Positions 11,120 to 23,166 of a DNA stretch of 64,000 nucleotides are shown in pieces (position 1 is the first letter of the stretch; the number at the start of each line of letters is the position of its first letter). The position numbers and the translations under genes are program-made. Under the pieces are notes generated by a model. That model did not search any database. It had not been told where the DNA came from and saw nothing but the letters and a program-made list of their open reading frames with translations. Source of the DNA: Linanthus parryae (lineage: Eukaryota > Streptophyta > Magnoliopsida > Ericales > Polemoniaceae); contig JALGPY010000004.1 in the NCBI GenBank assembly GCA_023055425.1, positions 113,749,504 through 113,813,503 of the forward strand. The letters are read 5' to 3'.

Positions 11120-13136
11120 TGATAAGAAAACTAACGTGCTATTCGCAAGTATACGAATCAAGTAGTATAGAGTGTATTACGACTCAGATTATCGATCCCA
11201 CAAGGACTTTGCAGGTTTTTCTAGTAATCAATTTTAACAAACAGAGTGTAAAAATGAGGAATATTTTGAGAATGTGCTTGCTAACTAAGTACTGAAAGTA
11301 AATAACTGAAACGTAAATCTTTTTGTGAGGACTTTCTGAATAATATTAAGGTTGTAAAATTATGGTTTGAGATACTAGATTCCTGGATCCCCTAGGGTCT
11401 CTTCATATTTCCGTTCTAGTTTGATATGAAAACACACAGCAGTCTCATTATTCGTGCCACGTACCAATTGTGCTGTATCTTTTCTTTTCCTGTACGTTAT
11501 CACAATCCTGCAGACTGTCGGATTCCTGTTAAGATTCATAAGTCTGCAGTCTTGTTCTAAGTCTTCTAGGGTTTCTAACCTGTCCTGATGGCCCGGGTCA
11601 AACTCCCCAACAGTTGGTCTAACGTTTTTAGGCTAGTCCTATATACCCTTCTCTGGTCGGTCCATCGGGGTAAGGTGCAAAATTCTATCTTTTCTTCCAA
11701 ACCCTAACCTGACGTTTTCGCGTACCGTCTCGGGTCTGTAGCAATTCTAGGTGATCAATCCGAGCATGCATAAACGATAAAAATCAAAGACAGAATAACT
11801 GATAAAGCTGCTGATATTAAGATACTGTAATCATGAAGTCATATTTAAAACATAGAACTAATTTCTGAGTACGAAACCCTAGGTTCACCGAGAACCTAGG
11901 TAAAAAGTTTAGCTACTGGAATTCATAACGTAAACACAAAGTTTCTGAAATTAAGAGAGAGAGTGAAAGCAAACTAGGTCTTCGAATCTGGATTCGTGTT
12001 CCCGTGCTCTCCGTGAGTGCTCCCCAACTTCTGCCTTTGATGTGTTGTGTTGTGTTGTGATCCTCCAGACAGGTCCTGGATGAGTCTTTATATAGTGCTG
12101 GAGACGTTTATGGAAACTGCCCGAATTACGAAACTGCCACTAACCGAAACTGCCTCGGGAAACGCGCTGTCTGCGTCCCTGCTGCGTGGCTGCCACGCTG
12201 GCTGCGTTTGCGTAGTTAACTGCGTAGCTAATTTCCTGCGTGCGTCGCTAATTTTTAGCCACGCATACAGGGACTTCCACTACCCTGTTCTGCTTCCTCA
12301 GCCTCCTCGGGTGCGTTTTGACTCTAAACTTGTCAAATTACCAAAATACCCCTGGGTCAAAACCGCTCCAAATTTTTCCCAATCCTGACTCTGGTCCTAG
12401 AAAGACTGCTGACTGAATCTGGGTGCCAAAATCAAAACTCGACTTCCGAAAACCCGGGCCCGGTGCCAAAATGACCAAAATACCCCTAGGTCAGAACCGC
12501 CCCGGAAATCGTCACGAATCATGAAATAGTTGCTCACGACGCTGGACACCGTGAACCGAGACTCCTTACATGGGTGTGGCATGTTTGGGACCCACGCATG
12601 ACGGGAGTCGATTTTTTGGCCCGACTCTATTTCAGCATTATAACCTGTTTTCGGAAAGCCCTTGACGTCTTCGTTCTTCTGCCCCTGGTTTCAGTTCCAA
12701 ATTCCAAGTCGTGCTCAAGATATTTCCAACCGAGCGCATCAGGGTCATTCTCGGATTTCGCATTTTCAGCTCCCTCGGTTCTCGCGTCATGCTCGTTTCA
12801 TTTCCAGTCTTTCCGTTTTCTGCTCCACTCTCCCGTTTACCAGTCCCGGTCAAATCCTGCTCCGAGCAATCTCTGCACGTTTCCCGAGGCAAACCCGATT
12901 CTTTGTCGGCACGCATCCGAATGCACTTCCCGAACCTGTTCCTGTAATGACAACATGAAGAAACCCGTGATCATATCTCGAAATGCGTGAAATAAGCTGA
13001 AATTTACGAAGATCAAATAAACATCTTGTTCCTCAAACCGAGGCTTTCCGAGGGTAAATTCTGGCTAAAACACAGTTTTCCGACACAATGGCACGTCAAA
13101 TCAGGCTAAAAGATAACCCCCATTTGGGCGTTATCA
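11120..13136 (-). repeat. 3' LTR of the Athila-like element
   Basis: About 2.0 kb, nearly the same as 18,845-20,960 apart from an insertion in the latter. The start TGATAA and end TTATCA form inverted termini. Next to the inner end the minus strand shows GTGTGGGGGTATT, a good polypurine tract. The inner end also contains a hairpin-capable sequence at 13,113-13,136. Confidence 0.9.
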
Positions 13137-16020
13137 AATACCCCCACACTAAACATTGCTCGCCCCGAGCAAACCTCTTGCATACTGTCCCGAATGCTTA
13201 CTTTTCTGACCCAGAATTTACAACCAGACGACTCGGTAGAAAGACCAACTCAGAACAGAATATACACTGACTCAATAGACAAAGACTCAAAACGTACGTA
13301 AGACAAAATTATGTTTAGCGAGATTGGGAAATCTCCTTACCGCAAAAACTGTACATCAACCTATTCTCACATTCTCACCAGGAAGTAAATATCCACACAG
13401 GATCGGTGAGTCTAACAGATTATACGAATGGATATATAGCACTGGCACATAGTACTGTTACATCCATGACCAACTTGGGCAAATCCCTAGTATACCTACC
13501 ATCCGAGCTGTTTCCGAATCCGGGATCCTAAGTCTAACAGGCGGTATGTATAAGTGTATATCAAGGTATTGCATGTTCCCACTTGTTACGACATCTCACC
13601 GTTTCCCAACTCACACCCCTCACCGAGTCCCGAAAAACTGACTGAAACACCTAAGTTTCTGCTCACTCAATTCCCCTGTCCCCGGTGTGTCTTCGCCGTT
13701 CTCGCGGCCACGAATGTGAAACGGTGCAAAATACAAAAAAACGTGCCACCAACTCAGCTTTGAAACTAATTAAATAACTAAAAACGGTAAACAATTAAAA
13801 CATCTATTTTTTTCTTTTTTTTTTTTGAAATAACGTAAGTAAACAAACAAATATAAGCTGAGTGGTGCAGAAATAATCCAATGTTGCGGGGTACGAAAAA
13901 TGTCCTCGTTTTGCGGTACCCCTGCACTAGCCATGAAGCGTCGATCCTGTAGTCGTAGTCAAAGTACGTGCAGTCCTACCGACCCTCCTCATCACCAAAG
14001 ATGTAGAAAAACGGCACGACCACCAATTAACCCAACGACCCCCGGTACTCAGTTTTGTGCGGAAAGATGCCTCGCACGCGACTCCTCCACCTGTGACCAC
14101 TATGTAGTGCAGTGAATCACCTCCGCACATCAATGCAGTCGCCTCTAACTCACTCTGTCTAACCCTCGAAAAGCGTACAAATGTCAAACTATCCACCATA
14201 ATTTGTCATGAAGCTCTCCCTGTCAGAAACCCTCCCTAACTCACTCCCTCTGTCATAACGCGTAGAAACAGCCAACTAACGAGTGATGAAGGTCACAAAA
14301 GAAGGCTTCCTAGGCTACAGGGGCTATGAATAAAGGGGTAAACGACTTCAAACAGGGTTACTAAGTGGACCTAGGGTTAGGAAACAAGACGTGAGGTCCG
14401 TTATGAGCCAATCACTCCTCCGAAAGATGCGATGACCGTGATGGCGCCCGTAGGCGGGTTGTCGACTACCTAGGTGACGGTGGTGTGGCAACTAGTCGGA
14501 TTCTTAGCCCAAGCGATAACTACTCGTGGATTCCTAGGCACACAAGATCTTACTCAATCTACTACACCTCGGTGTGGTTTTTCCTTCCTGTTCAAAGACT
14601 ATCATCGGTTTCTGCCCAGCCTTTTTTTTTAATTCAATTGTCCTTTCTCAAATTTTATGATTTTTCTTTTTTTTTTTAATTTTTTTTTTTACTTTTTTTA
14701 TTTTTTACAATGCACGGTCAGAAGTTTGTGTTGGGTTGACTCAAATAAAGAAAACGTGCAGACTCAAGAAATAAAAATAAAAACGTAAATAAAGTTGAAA
14801 AAACGTGCAGACCTGGTAAATGCAGACACGACTCCCACCCCTACACTAGGAGGTGGATTCCCTCATGGCACAAACTGATCTGGAACAAAATTCGGGTCTG
14901 ATCTAGTCTCGGAAGAACCAGACAGACTGTTGGTGGTACTGATCGGGTCACCACGAGGCAGAAAAATAAAGCAGAAAAAATGTGCAGAAATTACGTGCCC
15001 ATGATGCGTGCGTCTCTGCAACTAACCTCCTAAAACTACCAGGGGTTCTACCACAGTTGGCACGGAAACTTAAAAAAACGCAGCAAAATATCGACCCGGG
15101 TACGGGCTCGTGCCTAAAACGCAAAATAAGGCGAAGGAAGAGAATGTGGACTTGAGCACCCAGAGCAAGTCTACGGGTGGAGTTTCCGGAAAGATGGGCC
15201 CCGAAGGTCGCCGAAAAATATTGCCGGAAAAGTCATCGGGAAAATTCAGAACTGGTCAAGGTGTAACTCTCCACCCCCACACTTGCTCTTTGCGAATTTT
15301 TGAACTTTCCGAGTTGTGTGCGTGCTCTTTAAATGTGCAATCCCCAAGCACCATTGTATATGACAATGTGCTCCCATACGGTCGAGTGTATTGTCGTACA
15401 CCGGGGTTGATTGCTCCAGTTTGTGAAAACTGTTCCTGAAGAATCCCCAACTCGTATGAGTCCCTGTGATGGTCAAGTGTGCCAGAGCACACCGGGGTCG
15501 ATTCTTCAAGATTCTGGAAATCTGCATGTTCTACGCACTGTACGTGTTTCTGCCTGCGTAGCCGCTGCGTAGCTACATTGACAGCAACTTTTCTGCTCCA
15601 TTTTTTCCACGTCCAAAAACCTTCTCCTATCTGCGTTGTTACACAGATAGCCATGCACACCATAAAAAATTTCCAAAAATCTCTTGATTTCTGCGTGGCT
15701 AACCTCTCGGCCTGCGTGGCTAGAGTTCAACTTGCGTGGCTAATCCTCTGCGTGCATGGCTAACTTCCCGGCTGCGTTTCTACACTCCCGGGCCGCGTTT
15801 CTGCTGCGTGGCTACCAGCCACCCACATACAACATATTGTTGACCATTTTTCCTGCAATTTTCTCTGCTGTTTTTCTGCACATTCTTGCTTAGACATCTG
15901 ATCACATTCATCTCACCTCTCTATATTTCAACATAAATAACTAATTTAAATTACACTACTCCTAAGTTAGGTTGCCTCCCAACCAGCGCTTGTAATTTAA
16001 GGTCGACGGCCCGACCCAGT
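13137..16020 (-). other. Athila 3' non-coding region
   Basis: About 2.9 kb between the integrase tail and the 3' LTR, on the element minus strand. I see no protein family. It holds A/T homopolymer tracts (13,806-13,827; 14,620-14,706), one copy of the roughly 176-bp unit that is triplicated at 21,608-22,134, and a cluster of TGCGTGGCTA-like motifs at 15,540-15,830. Long 3' regions are usual in Athila, where an env-like ORF may occur. None is readable here. Confidence 0.7.
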
Positions 16021-16034
16021 TACATCATGCTTGG

Positions 16035-16442
16035 TCAAGGGACGTCAAAGTCGCCAGGATCTACCTTGACGACGGTTGATGGGTCCAAATATGGCTTGAC
16101 CCGGGATCCTCTCACCCTGCTAGTTGTACGGCCATGCGGATTCTCCAATTCAACCGCATCCCATGAAAGTACCTCTTTGATGATAAACGATCCTGACCAC
16201 CGAGATCTCAATTTTCCCGGGAAAAACTGCTTCCGAGAATCGCAGAAAAGTACCTTCTGCCCTACTTGAAACGTCGTTGGCTGTGCTATAATTTGATGGC
16301 TCGGGAGCGGTTTCAGCTTCTGATTTGGTGGCTCCTTGAGTGACGAGGCCAGGGCCAATTTTTGTCCACCTTTTTTGTCCAATGGTAAACTGGTCCGGTT
16401 TTCAGCTTGCATGGCCTGCTCCTCCTGGAATCTCTCCTCGTT
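16035..16442 (-). pseudogene. Athila integrase C-terminal tail
   Basis: About 130 codons open on the minus strand. It includes QVGQKVLFCDSRKQFFPGKL, RSRWSGSFIIKEV, and AVELENP, the SH3-like end of a gypsy integrase that follows the catalytic core. There is no chromodomain, as expected for Athila. It is in the same frame as the protease and separated from it by a single TAG (16,445-16,443). The HHCC finger and DDE core that should precede it are missing. Confidence 0.85.
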
Positions 16443-16985
16443 CTATATGTCCACTCTGTCAATCTCTGCCCAAAGCTCATCCATCTCCTCGTTGTCCCAG
16501 CCTTCTTTGACTACCTCCACAATGAAGATGTCTTCATGATCGTAGTAATTCGGCAGTTGCAGATTTTTGAACACGTTGAACTTCACCTTGTCTTCATTAA
16601 TCTGCATGGTCAATTCTCCGCTTTTGCAGTTTATCATGGCTTCACCTGTGGCCAGAAAGGGTCTGCCCAGAATAAGCGGTACATCTCCCGCATCCATGTC
16701 CAGAATTACAAAATTTGCCGGAAAAATCAATTCTCCGACTTTCACCAGAATATCTTCAATAACTCCGTAAGCCTGCTTCACGGATCTGTCCGCCATCTGC
16801 AGCTTGATTCTGGTGGGCCTGAGCTCACCGATTTTCAAAGTTTTGAAAATCGATAACGACATCAGATTGATACTGGCCCCTAGGTCACACAGGGCCTTTC
16901 CCGTGTAAGCATTACCTAGGGTCACCGGGATGACAAAACTGCCAGGGTCCTTCCTCTTTCTCGGTAGCCATTCTTCACACAATTG
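16443..16985 (-). pseudogene. Athila aspartic protease region
   Basis: Retropepsin-like domain that processes the polyprotein. Visible motifs are KRKDPGSFVIPVTLG, then ALCDLGASINLM and LILGRPFLATG. This Athila family has CDLGAS in the active-site position in place of the usual DSGA/DTGA. It is open for 180 codons, but the join to gag needs a one-base shift near 16,970. It ends in an acidic stretch before the TAG that separates it from the integrase tail. Confidence 0.85.
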
Positions 16986-18723
16986 CTCACTTCTGCAGTC
17001 AGATTTATTGTCTCGAAATATTTCATACGCCTCCTTCCATACAAAATGTCTTTGAGGAATTCGGCATAAGTGGGCATATTTGCCAACGCCTCGACAAAGG
17101 GTATGTTGATCTGAAGCTGTTTGAACATCTCGAGAAATCTTGCGTAGTCTTTTCTATCATCCCTCTTGCGTGTCTTCAAAGGATACGACACTTCCTTGGA
17201 GATAGGCACCGTTTCATCTTCCTTCTCAGTCTGCACTACATCCTGCTTAACCGAGGCCCTCGGCTGGGGGCGGTCGGCTGAGCTGTTATCCTGGCCAAAT
17301 ACTTCGCGTTCAACTTCTTTCGATTTTTCTGCACGTGCGTGGCTAAGATACCGCGGATCCTGTAGTGCTAATCCACTCCAAGGGGTGATAGCATTGATCT
17401 GAGCATGTTGATTATTAACAGTGGTCGAGGGTAAGTATCCTAGCTGTCTCTCTGTTAGCTGCTGTGCTAAATGCCCTACTTGTACCTCCAAAGCGCGCAG
17501 TGACGTTTTGGTTATTTGCACGTCGGCTGTCACGGCGTTCAAATGTGCAAACCGGGACTCCATGGTCTGAAACATGGACTCGATTTTCTTCACCTGAGCA
17601 TCGTACTGCTGTGCTGATGGGCCCGGCTGAACCTGCGCTACCGGTGCGGCCTTTTGAGCCGGTGGCTTATGCTGGAATCCTGGCGCATAAATTGCGGAAT
17701 TCGGGTTTCCGTACCAGAACCCGGGATGATCTCTCGTACCCGGTCTGTACCGACTCGGATCATTCTGCTGCTGTACGTAAATGGCATCTTCGTTTCTGAG
17801 CCCCTCGATGGCTGTGTCCAAATATGGTCCGTCTACTGCCGCAACAGTCTTCTTTTCCGAATAGACTTTCTTAACCAAGTCTTGCACAATCTTGGCCAAA
17901 TTATATATCCGGTCGTCTTCTGCTGGCTTGGCTCGCGCCGCTATCCTACGATCATCAAACACTCGAGTGTCCTGCTTGGCTAACTGCTTCATTAGCTCAT
18001 AGGCACCGTCCTTGTCCACATGGTACATAAAGTTTCCTCCGACTTCTCTGTCAATCTGTCAGCACTTTCCCTGTCTAAGGCATGGTAGAATACCTGCAGG
18101 ATCTTCGCGTCTCGAAAACCGTGGTTGGGGCATATTTTCACCAATCTCATCAATCTGTCCCATGCGTCTACCACCGTCTCCCCCATCTTCTGCTTGAATG
18201 TCAGGATCTCGCTCTGTAATTAGATTACCCGAGAGGCGGGGTAAAATTTGGCCAAAAAGTCCGTCATGCATGCTTCCCATTTAGTGTTGGATCGGGGGGG
18301 GTCGGGATTCGAGCCAGTCTTTGGCCACTCTGTATAGGCAGTACGGAAAGAGTATTAGCATGAGTGCCTCTGCGTCGTCTCCCTTATACCTAACTTTGTT
18401 GCAGTAGTCCTCGATTTCCCGATGAAGTCGTTTGGGTCTTCGTCAGCTTTGCCATGGAATGGGCAGAGGGTTTGAACAGTCTGGATAGTGGAGGATTTCA
18501 GGTCAAAGTGCTCTGCGGTGATCTCGGGCACTACAATAGCTGGCTCATGTCCTCCCGTCGAGTCGTCAAAATTTTACACCAACGCCTTTCCAGACCTGTT
18601 GTACGTCCTCTGGTTGTTCTAGGAAGCAAAACTTGCTGCGATCAAATCCTCGATGTACGGAGCCATCTGGGTCGGGGTCCGTGTCTCGGCCAGTTCGGGT
18701 GTTCCTTCGGTATTGTTGCCCAT
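16970..18723 (-). pseudogene. Athila gag
   Basis: Capsid gene of the Athila-like element. A start codon lies at 18,723 (MGNNTEGTPE). The N-terminal 230 codons are broken by stops (18,280-18,600). A long open segment of 368 codons runs from 18,028. It includes MYHVDKDGAYELMKQL, a Gln-rich middle and a coiled-coil-like stretch (KIESMFQTMESRFAHLN, HLAQQLTERQ). It ends with FLEMFKQLQINIPFVEALAN and MPTYAEFLKDIL, landmarks of the Athila gag-protease junction. No zinc knuckle is seen. Confidence 0.85.
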
Positions 18724-18820
18724 CCTGAAAAAACAAAGATCTCAAGAGCAGTGAGATAACAAAAAAAAAGAAGTAAAAACTCTAAAAATTAATTCTAACT
18801 ACTAAACAAACCCTAAAAAG

Positions 18821-18838
18821 TCCCCGGCAACGCCGCCA
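18821..18838 (-). promoter_or_regulatory. Primer-binding site of the Athila element
   Basis: Minus strand TGGCGGCGTTGCCGGGGA, one base from the TGGCGCCGTTGCCGGGGA primer site I associate with Athila-type elements (tRNA-Asp type). It lies six bases from the LTR end at 18,845. Confidence 0.85.
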
Positions 18839-18844
18839 AAAACT

Positions 18845-20960
18845 TGATGCGCAAACTAACGTGCTATTCGCAAGTATACGAATCAAGTAGTATAGAGTGT
18901 ATTATGACTCGGATTATCGATCCCACAGAGACTCTGCAGGTTTTTCTTGTAATCAGTTTTAACAAACAGAGTGTAAAAAGGAGGAATATTTTGAGAGTGT
19001 GCTTGCTAACTAAGTACTGAAAGTAAATAACTGAAACGTAAATCTTTTTATGAGGATTTTCTGGATAATCTTAAGGTTGTAAAACTAGGGTTTAAGATAC
19101 TAGATTCCAGGATACCCTAGGGTCTCTTCAGATTTTCGTTCTAGTTTGATATGAAAACACACAACAATCTCGTTATCCGTGCCACGTACCAATTGTGCAG
19201 TATCTTTTCTTTTCCTGCACGTTATCACAATCCTGCAGAATGTCGGATTCCTGTTAAGCTGCCTAAGTCTGCAGTCTCGTTCTAAGTCTGCTAGGGTTTC
19301 TAACTTGTCCTGATGGCCCGGGTCAAATTCCCCAACAGTTGGTCTAATGTTTTTAGGCTAGTCCTATCTCCCCTTCTCTGGTCGGTCCATCGGGGTAAGG
19401 TGCTAAATCCTGTCTTTTCTTCCTAACCCTAACCGGACGTTTTCACCTACCGGCTCGGGTCTTTAGCAATTATGGGTGATCAATCCGAGCATGCATAAAC
19501 GATAAAAATGAAAGACAGAAAAACGGATAAAGCTGCTGATATTAAGATGCTGTAATCATGAAGTCATAGTCCAAACATAGAACTAATTTCTGAGTACGAA
19601 ACCCTACCTTTTTATTTGTTGCAAAATTGGATAGATAAAGTAAGGCAACAAATTAGAGCACCGTGTTCCACTCATTGTATAGATTGACTGCTAGAGGACA
19701 TTCTACTTTTATTGATCGGCGAATGAAACAAATTCTCCTATTGGTCTAGTGGTAACTGAGTTCACCGAGAACCGAGGTAAAAAGTTTAGCTACTGAAATT
19801 CATAACGTAAACACAAAGTTTCTGAAATTAAGAGAGAGAGTGAAAGAAAACTATGTCTTCGAATCTGGATTCGTGTTCCCGTGCTCTCCGTGAGTGCTCC
19901 CCAACTTCTGCCTTTGATGTGTTGTGTTGTGTTGTGATCCTCCAGACAGGTCCTGGATGAGTCTTTATATAGTCCTTGAGACGTTTCTGGAAACTGCCCG
20001 AATTACGAAACTGCCACTGACCGAAACCGCCTCAGGAAACGCGCTGTTTGCGTCCCTTCTGTGTGGCTGCCACGCTGGCTGCGTGGCTAACTGCGTAATT
20101 AACTGCGTAGCTAATTTCCTGCGTGCGTCGCTAATTTTTAGCCACGCAGACAGGGACTTCCATTGCTCTGTTATGCTTCCTCAGCCTCCTCGGGTGCGTT
20201 TTGACCCGAAACTTGTCAAAATTACCAAAATACCCCTGGGTCAAAACCGCTCCAAATTCTGCCCAATCCTGACTCTGGTCCTAGAAAGACTGCTGACTGA
20301 ATCAGGGTGCCAAAATCCAAACTCGACCTCCCGAAAACTCGGGCCCGGTGCCAAAATGACCAAAATACCCCTAGTTCAGAATCGTCCCGGAAATCGTCAC
20401 GAAACATGAAATAGTTGCTCACTGACGGGAGTCGATTTTTTGGCCCGACTCCGTTTCAGCATTATAACCTGTTTTCGGAAAGCCCTTGACGTCTTCCTTC
20501 TTCTGCCCCTAGTTTCAATTCCAAATTCCAAGTCGTGCTCAAGAAATTGCCAACCGAGCACATCCGGGTCATTCTCGGATTTCGCGTTTTCAGCTCCCTC
20601 GGTTCTCGCGTCATGCTTGTTTCTTTTCCAGTCTTTCCATTTTCTGTTCCACTCTCCCATTTACCAGTCTCGGTCAAATCCTGCTCCGGGCATTCTCTGT
20701 ACGTTTCCCGAGGTAAACCCGGTTCTGTCTCGGTACGCATCCCAGTGCACTTCCTGAACCTGTTCCTATAAAGACAACATGAACAAACCCGTGATCATAT
20801 CTCGAAATGCATGAAATAAGCAGAAATTTACGAAGAGCAAATGAACATCTCGTTCCTAAAACCGAGGCTTTCCGAGGGTAAATTCTGGCTAAAACACAGT
20901 TTTCTGACACAATGGCACGTCAAATCAGGCTAAAAGATAACCCCTATTTGGGCGTTATCA
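18845..20960 (-). repeat. Internal full LTR of the Athila element
   Basis: Starts TGATGCGCAAACT next to the primer site and ends GGGCGTTATCA. It matches 11,120-13,136 along its length, with an extra block of about 150 bp at 19,607-19,758. Confidence 0.9.
19607..19758. mobile_element. Small unclassified insertion in the Athila LTR
   Basis: Absent from the partner LTR, where the flanks (ACGAAACCCTA and TTCACCGAG) are adjacent near 11,872-11,900. Its right end contains TGGTCTAGTGG, a perfect match to the polymerase III A-box consensus TRGYNNARNGG and similar to the 5' part of tRNA-Gly. No B box, tail or clear target duplication is present. It may be a SINE fragment or filler DNA. Confidence 0.45.
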
Positions 20961-22660
20961 AATACCCCCGCGCTAAACATTGCTCGTCCCGAGCAAACCT
21001 CTTGCATACTGTCTCGATTGCATACTTTTCTGTCCCGAACTTTAAAACCAGACAACTCGATAGATAGACCGACTCAGAACAGAATATACACTGACTCAAT
21101 AGACAAAGACTCAAAACGTACGTAAGACAAAATTATGTTTAGCGAGATTGGGAAATATCCTTAAAGCAAAAATGGTACATCAACCTAACCTCACCTTCTC
21201 ACCAGGAAGTAAATATCCACACAGGATCGGTGAGTCTAACAGATTATACGAGTGGATATATATAGCACTGGCACATAGTACTGTTACTTCCGTGACTAAC
21301 TTGGGCAAATCTCTAGTATACCTACCATCCGAGCTGTTTCCGAATCTGGGATCCTAAATCTAACACGCGGGATGTATAAGTGTATATCAAGGTATGGCAT
21401 GTTCCCACTTGTTACGACATCTCACAGTTTCCCAACTCACACCCCTCATCGAATCCCAAAAAATTGACCGAAACACCTAAGTTTCTGCTCACTCAATTCC
21501 CCTGTCCCCGGTGTGTCTTCGCCGTTCTCGCGGCCACGAATGTGAAACGGTGCAAAATACAAAAAACCGTGCCACCAACTCAGCTTTGAAACTAATTAAA
21601 TAACTAAAAACGGTAAACAATTAAAACATCTATTTTTTTCTTTTTTTTTGAAATAACGTAAGTAAACAAACAAATATAAGTTGAGTGGTGCAGAAATAAT
21701 CTAATGTTGCGGGGTACGAAAAATGTCCTCGCTTTGCAGTACCCCTACACAAGCCATGAAGCGTCGATCCTGTAGTCGTAGTCAAAGTAACGGTAAACAA
21801 TTAAAACATCTCTTTATTTTTTTTGCAATAACGTAAGTAAACAAACAAATATAAGCTGAGTGGTGCATAAATAATCCAATGTTGCGGGGTACGAAAAATG
21901 TCCTCGTTTTGCGGTACCCCTGCACTAGCCATGAAGCGTCGATCCTGTAATCGTAGTCAAAGTATCGGTAAACAATTAAAACATCTCTTTTTTTTGCAAT
22001 AACGTAAGTAAACAAACAAATATAAGCTGAATGGTGCAGAAATAATCCAATGTTGCGGGGTACGAAAAATGTCCTCGTTTTGTGGTACCCCTGCACTAGC
22101 CATGAAGCGTCGATCCTGTATTCGTTGTCAAAATACATGCAGTCCTACCGACCCTCCTCATCACCAAAGATGTAGAAAAACGGCACGACCACCAATTAAC
22201 CCAACAACCCCGGGTACCCAGTTTTGTGCGGAAAGATGCCTCGCACGCGACTCCTCCACCTGTGACCACTATGTAGTGTAGTGAATCACCTCCGCACATC
22301 AATGCAGTCGCCTCTAACTCACCCTGTCCAACCCTCAAAAGCGTACAAATGTCAAACTCTCCACCATAATCTTTCATGAAGCTCTCCCTGTCAGAAACCC
22401 TCCCAAACTCACTCCCTCTGTCATAAGGCGTAGAATTAGCCAACTAACGAGTGATGAAGGTCACAAAAGAAGGTTTCCTAGGCTACAGGGGCTATGAATA
22501 AAGGGGTAAACGGCTTCAAACGGGGTTAATAAGTGGACCTAGGGTTACGAAACAGGACGTGAGGTCCGTTATGAGCCAATCACTCCTCCGAAAGATGCGA
22601 TGACCGTGATGGCACCCGTAGGCGGGTTGTCGACTACCTAGGTGACGGTGGTGTGGCAAC
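20961..22660 (-). repeat. Second copy of the Athila 3' non-coding region
   Basis: Matches 13,137 to about 14,500 but differs by a triplicated 176-bp unit. It abruptly joins partial LTR sequence at about 22,661, after GGTGTGGCAACTAGT. This copy should not sit outside a 5' LTR, so it marks a tandem element fused by recombination and deletion. Confidence 0.85.
21608..22134. repeat. Tandem triplication, about 176-bp unit
   Basis: Three units begin with CGGTAAACAATTAAAACATC at about 21,608, 21,789 and 21,965, each ending near the phrase CGTCGATCCTGTA. Unit lengths are about 181, 176 and 170 bp. The left element copy has a single unit (13,782-13,965), so the expansion happened in this copy only. 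Confidence 0.9.
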
Positions 22661-23161
22661 TAGTTGATTTTTTGGCCTGACTCCGTTTCAGCATTATAAC
22701 CTGTTTTCGAAAAGCCCTTGACGTCTTCGTTCTTCTGCCCCTGGTTTCAGTTCCGAATTCCAAGTCGTGCTCAAGATATTGCCAACCGAGCGCATCCCGG
22801 TCATTCTCGGATTTTGCGTTTTCAGCTCCAGTCTTTCTTTTTTCGGTTCCACTCTCCCGTTTACCTGTCTTGTTCAAATCCTGCTCCGAGCATTCTCTAC
22901 ACGTTTCCCGAGGCGAACCCGGTTATGTCTCGGCACGCATCCCAATGCACTTCTTGAACCAGTTCCTGTAAAGACAACATGAACTAACCCGTGATCGTAT
23001 CTCAAAATGCGTGAAATAAGCAGAAATTTACGAAGAGCAAATAAACATCTCGTTCCTAAAAACGAGGCTTTCCGAGGATAAATTCTGGCTAAACACACTG
23101 TTTTCCGACACAATGGCACGTCAAATCAGGCTAAAAGATAACCCCTATTTGGGCGTTATCA
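22661..23161 (-). repeat. Truncated outermost LTR of the Athila element
   Basis: The last 500 bp or so of the LTR (plus orientation), matching 20,436-20,960 with a small internal deletion. It ends TTATCA directly against the target duplication. It is the remnant of the original 5' LTR. Confidence 0.85.
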
Positions 23162-23166
23162 GTAGG
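23162..23166. repeat. Right target-site duplication of the Athila element
   Basis: GTAGG, pairing with 11,115-11,119. Confidence 0.9.

Larger units (their letters stand above)
11120..23161 (-). mobile_element. Athila-like gypsy derivative with three LTR copies
   Basis: Minus-strand Ty3-gypsy element nested in copia-2 and flanked by GTAGG. Order along the plus strand: LTR (11,120-13,136), 3' non-coding region (13,137-16,020), integrase tail, protease, gag, primer site (18,821-18,838), full LTR (18,845-20,960), a second copy of the 3' non-coding region (20,961-22,660), and a partial LTR (22,661-23,161). Ends are TGATAA...TTATCA. Reverse transcriptase, RNase H and the integrase core are absent: the protease frame runs on to the integrase tail with only one stop. 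The protease motif and tRNA-Asp-type primer site point to the Athila lineage. Confidence 0.9.

Noticed and set aside
12047..12958. Several overlapping open frames on both strands, repeated at 19,924-20,771
   Set aside because: They lie wholly inside the Athila LTRs, occur in all frames, and match no protein family.
21608..22134. Possible CRISPR-like array
   Set aside because: Units are long, contiguous and without unique spacers, in a plant retrotransposon; simple tandem duplication.
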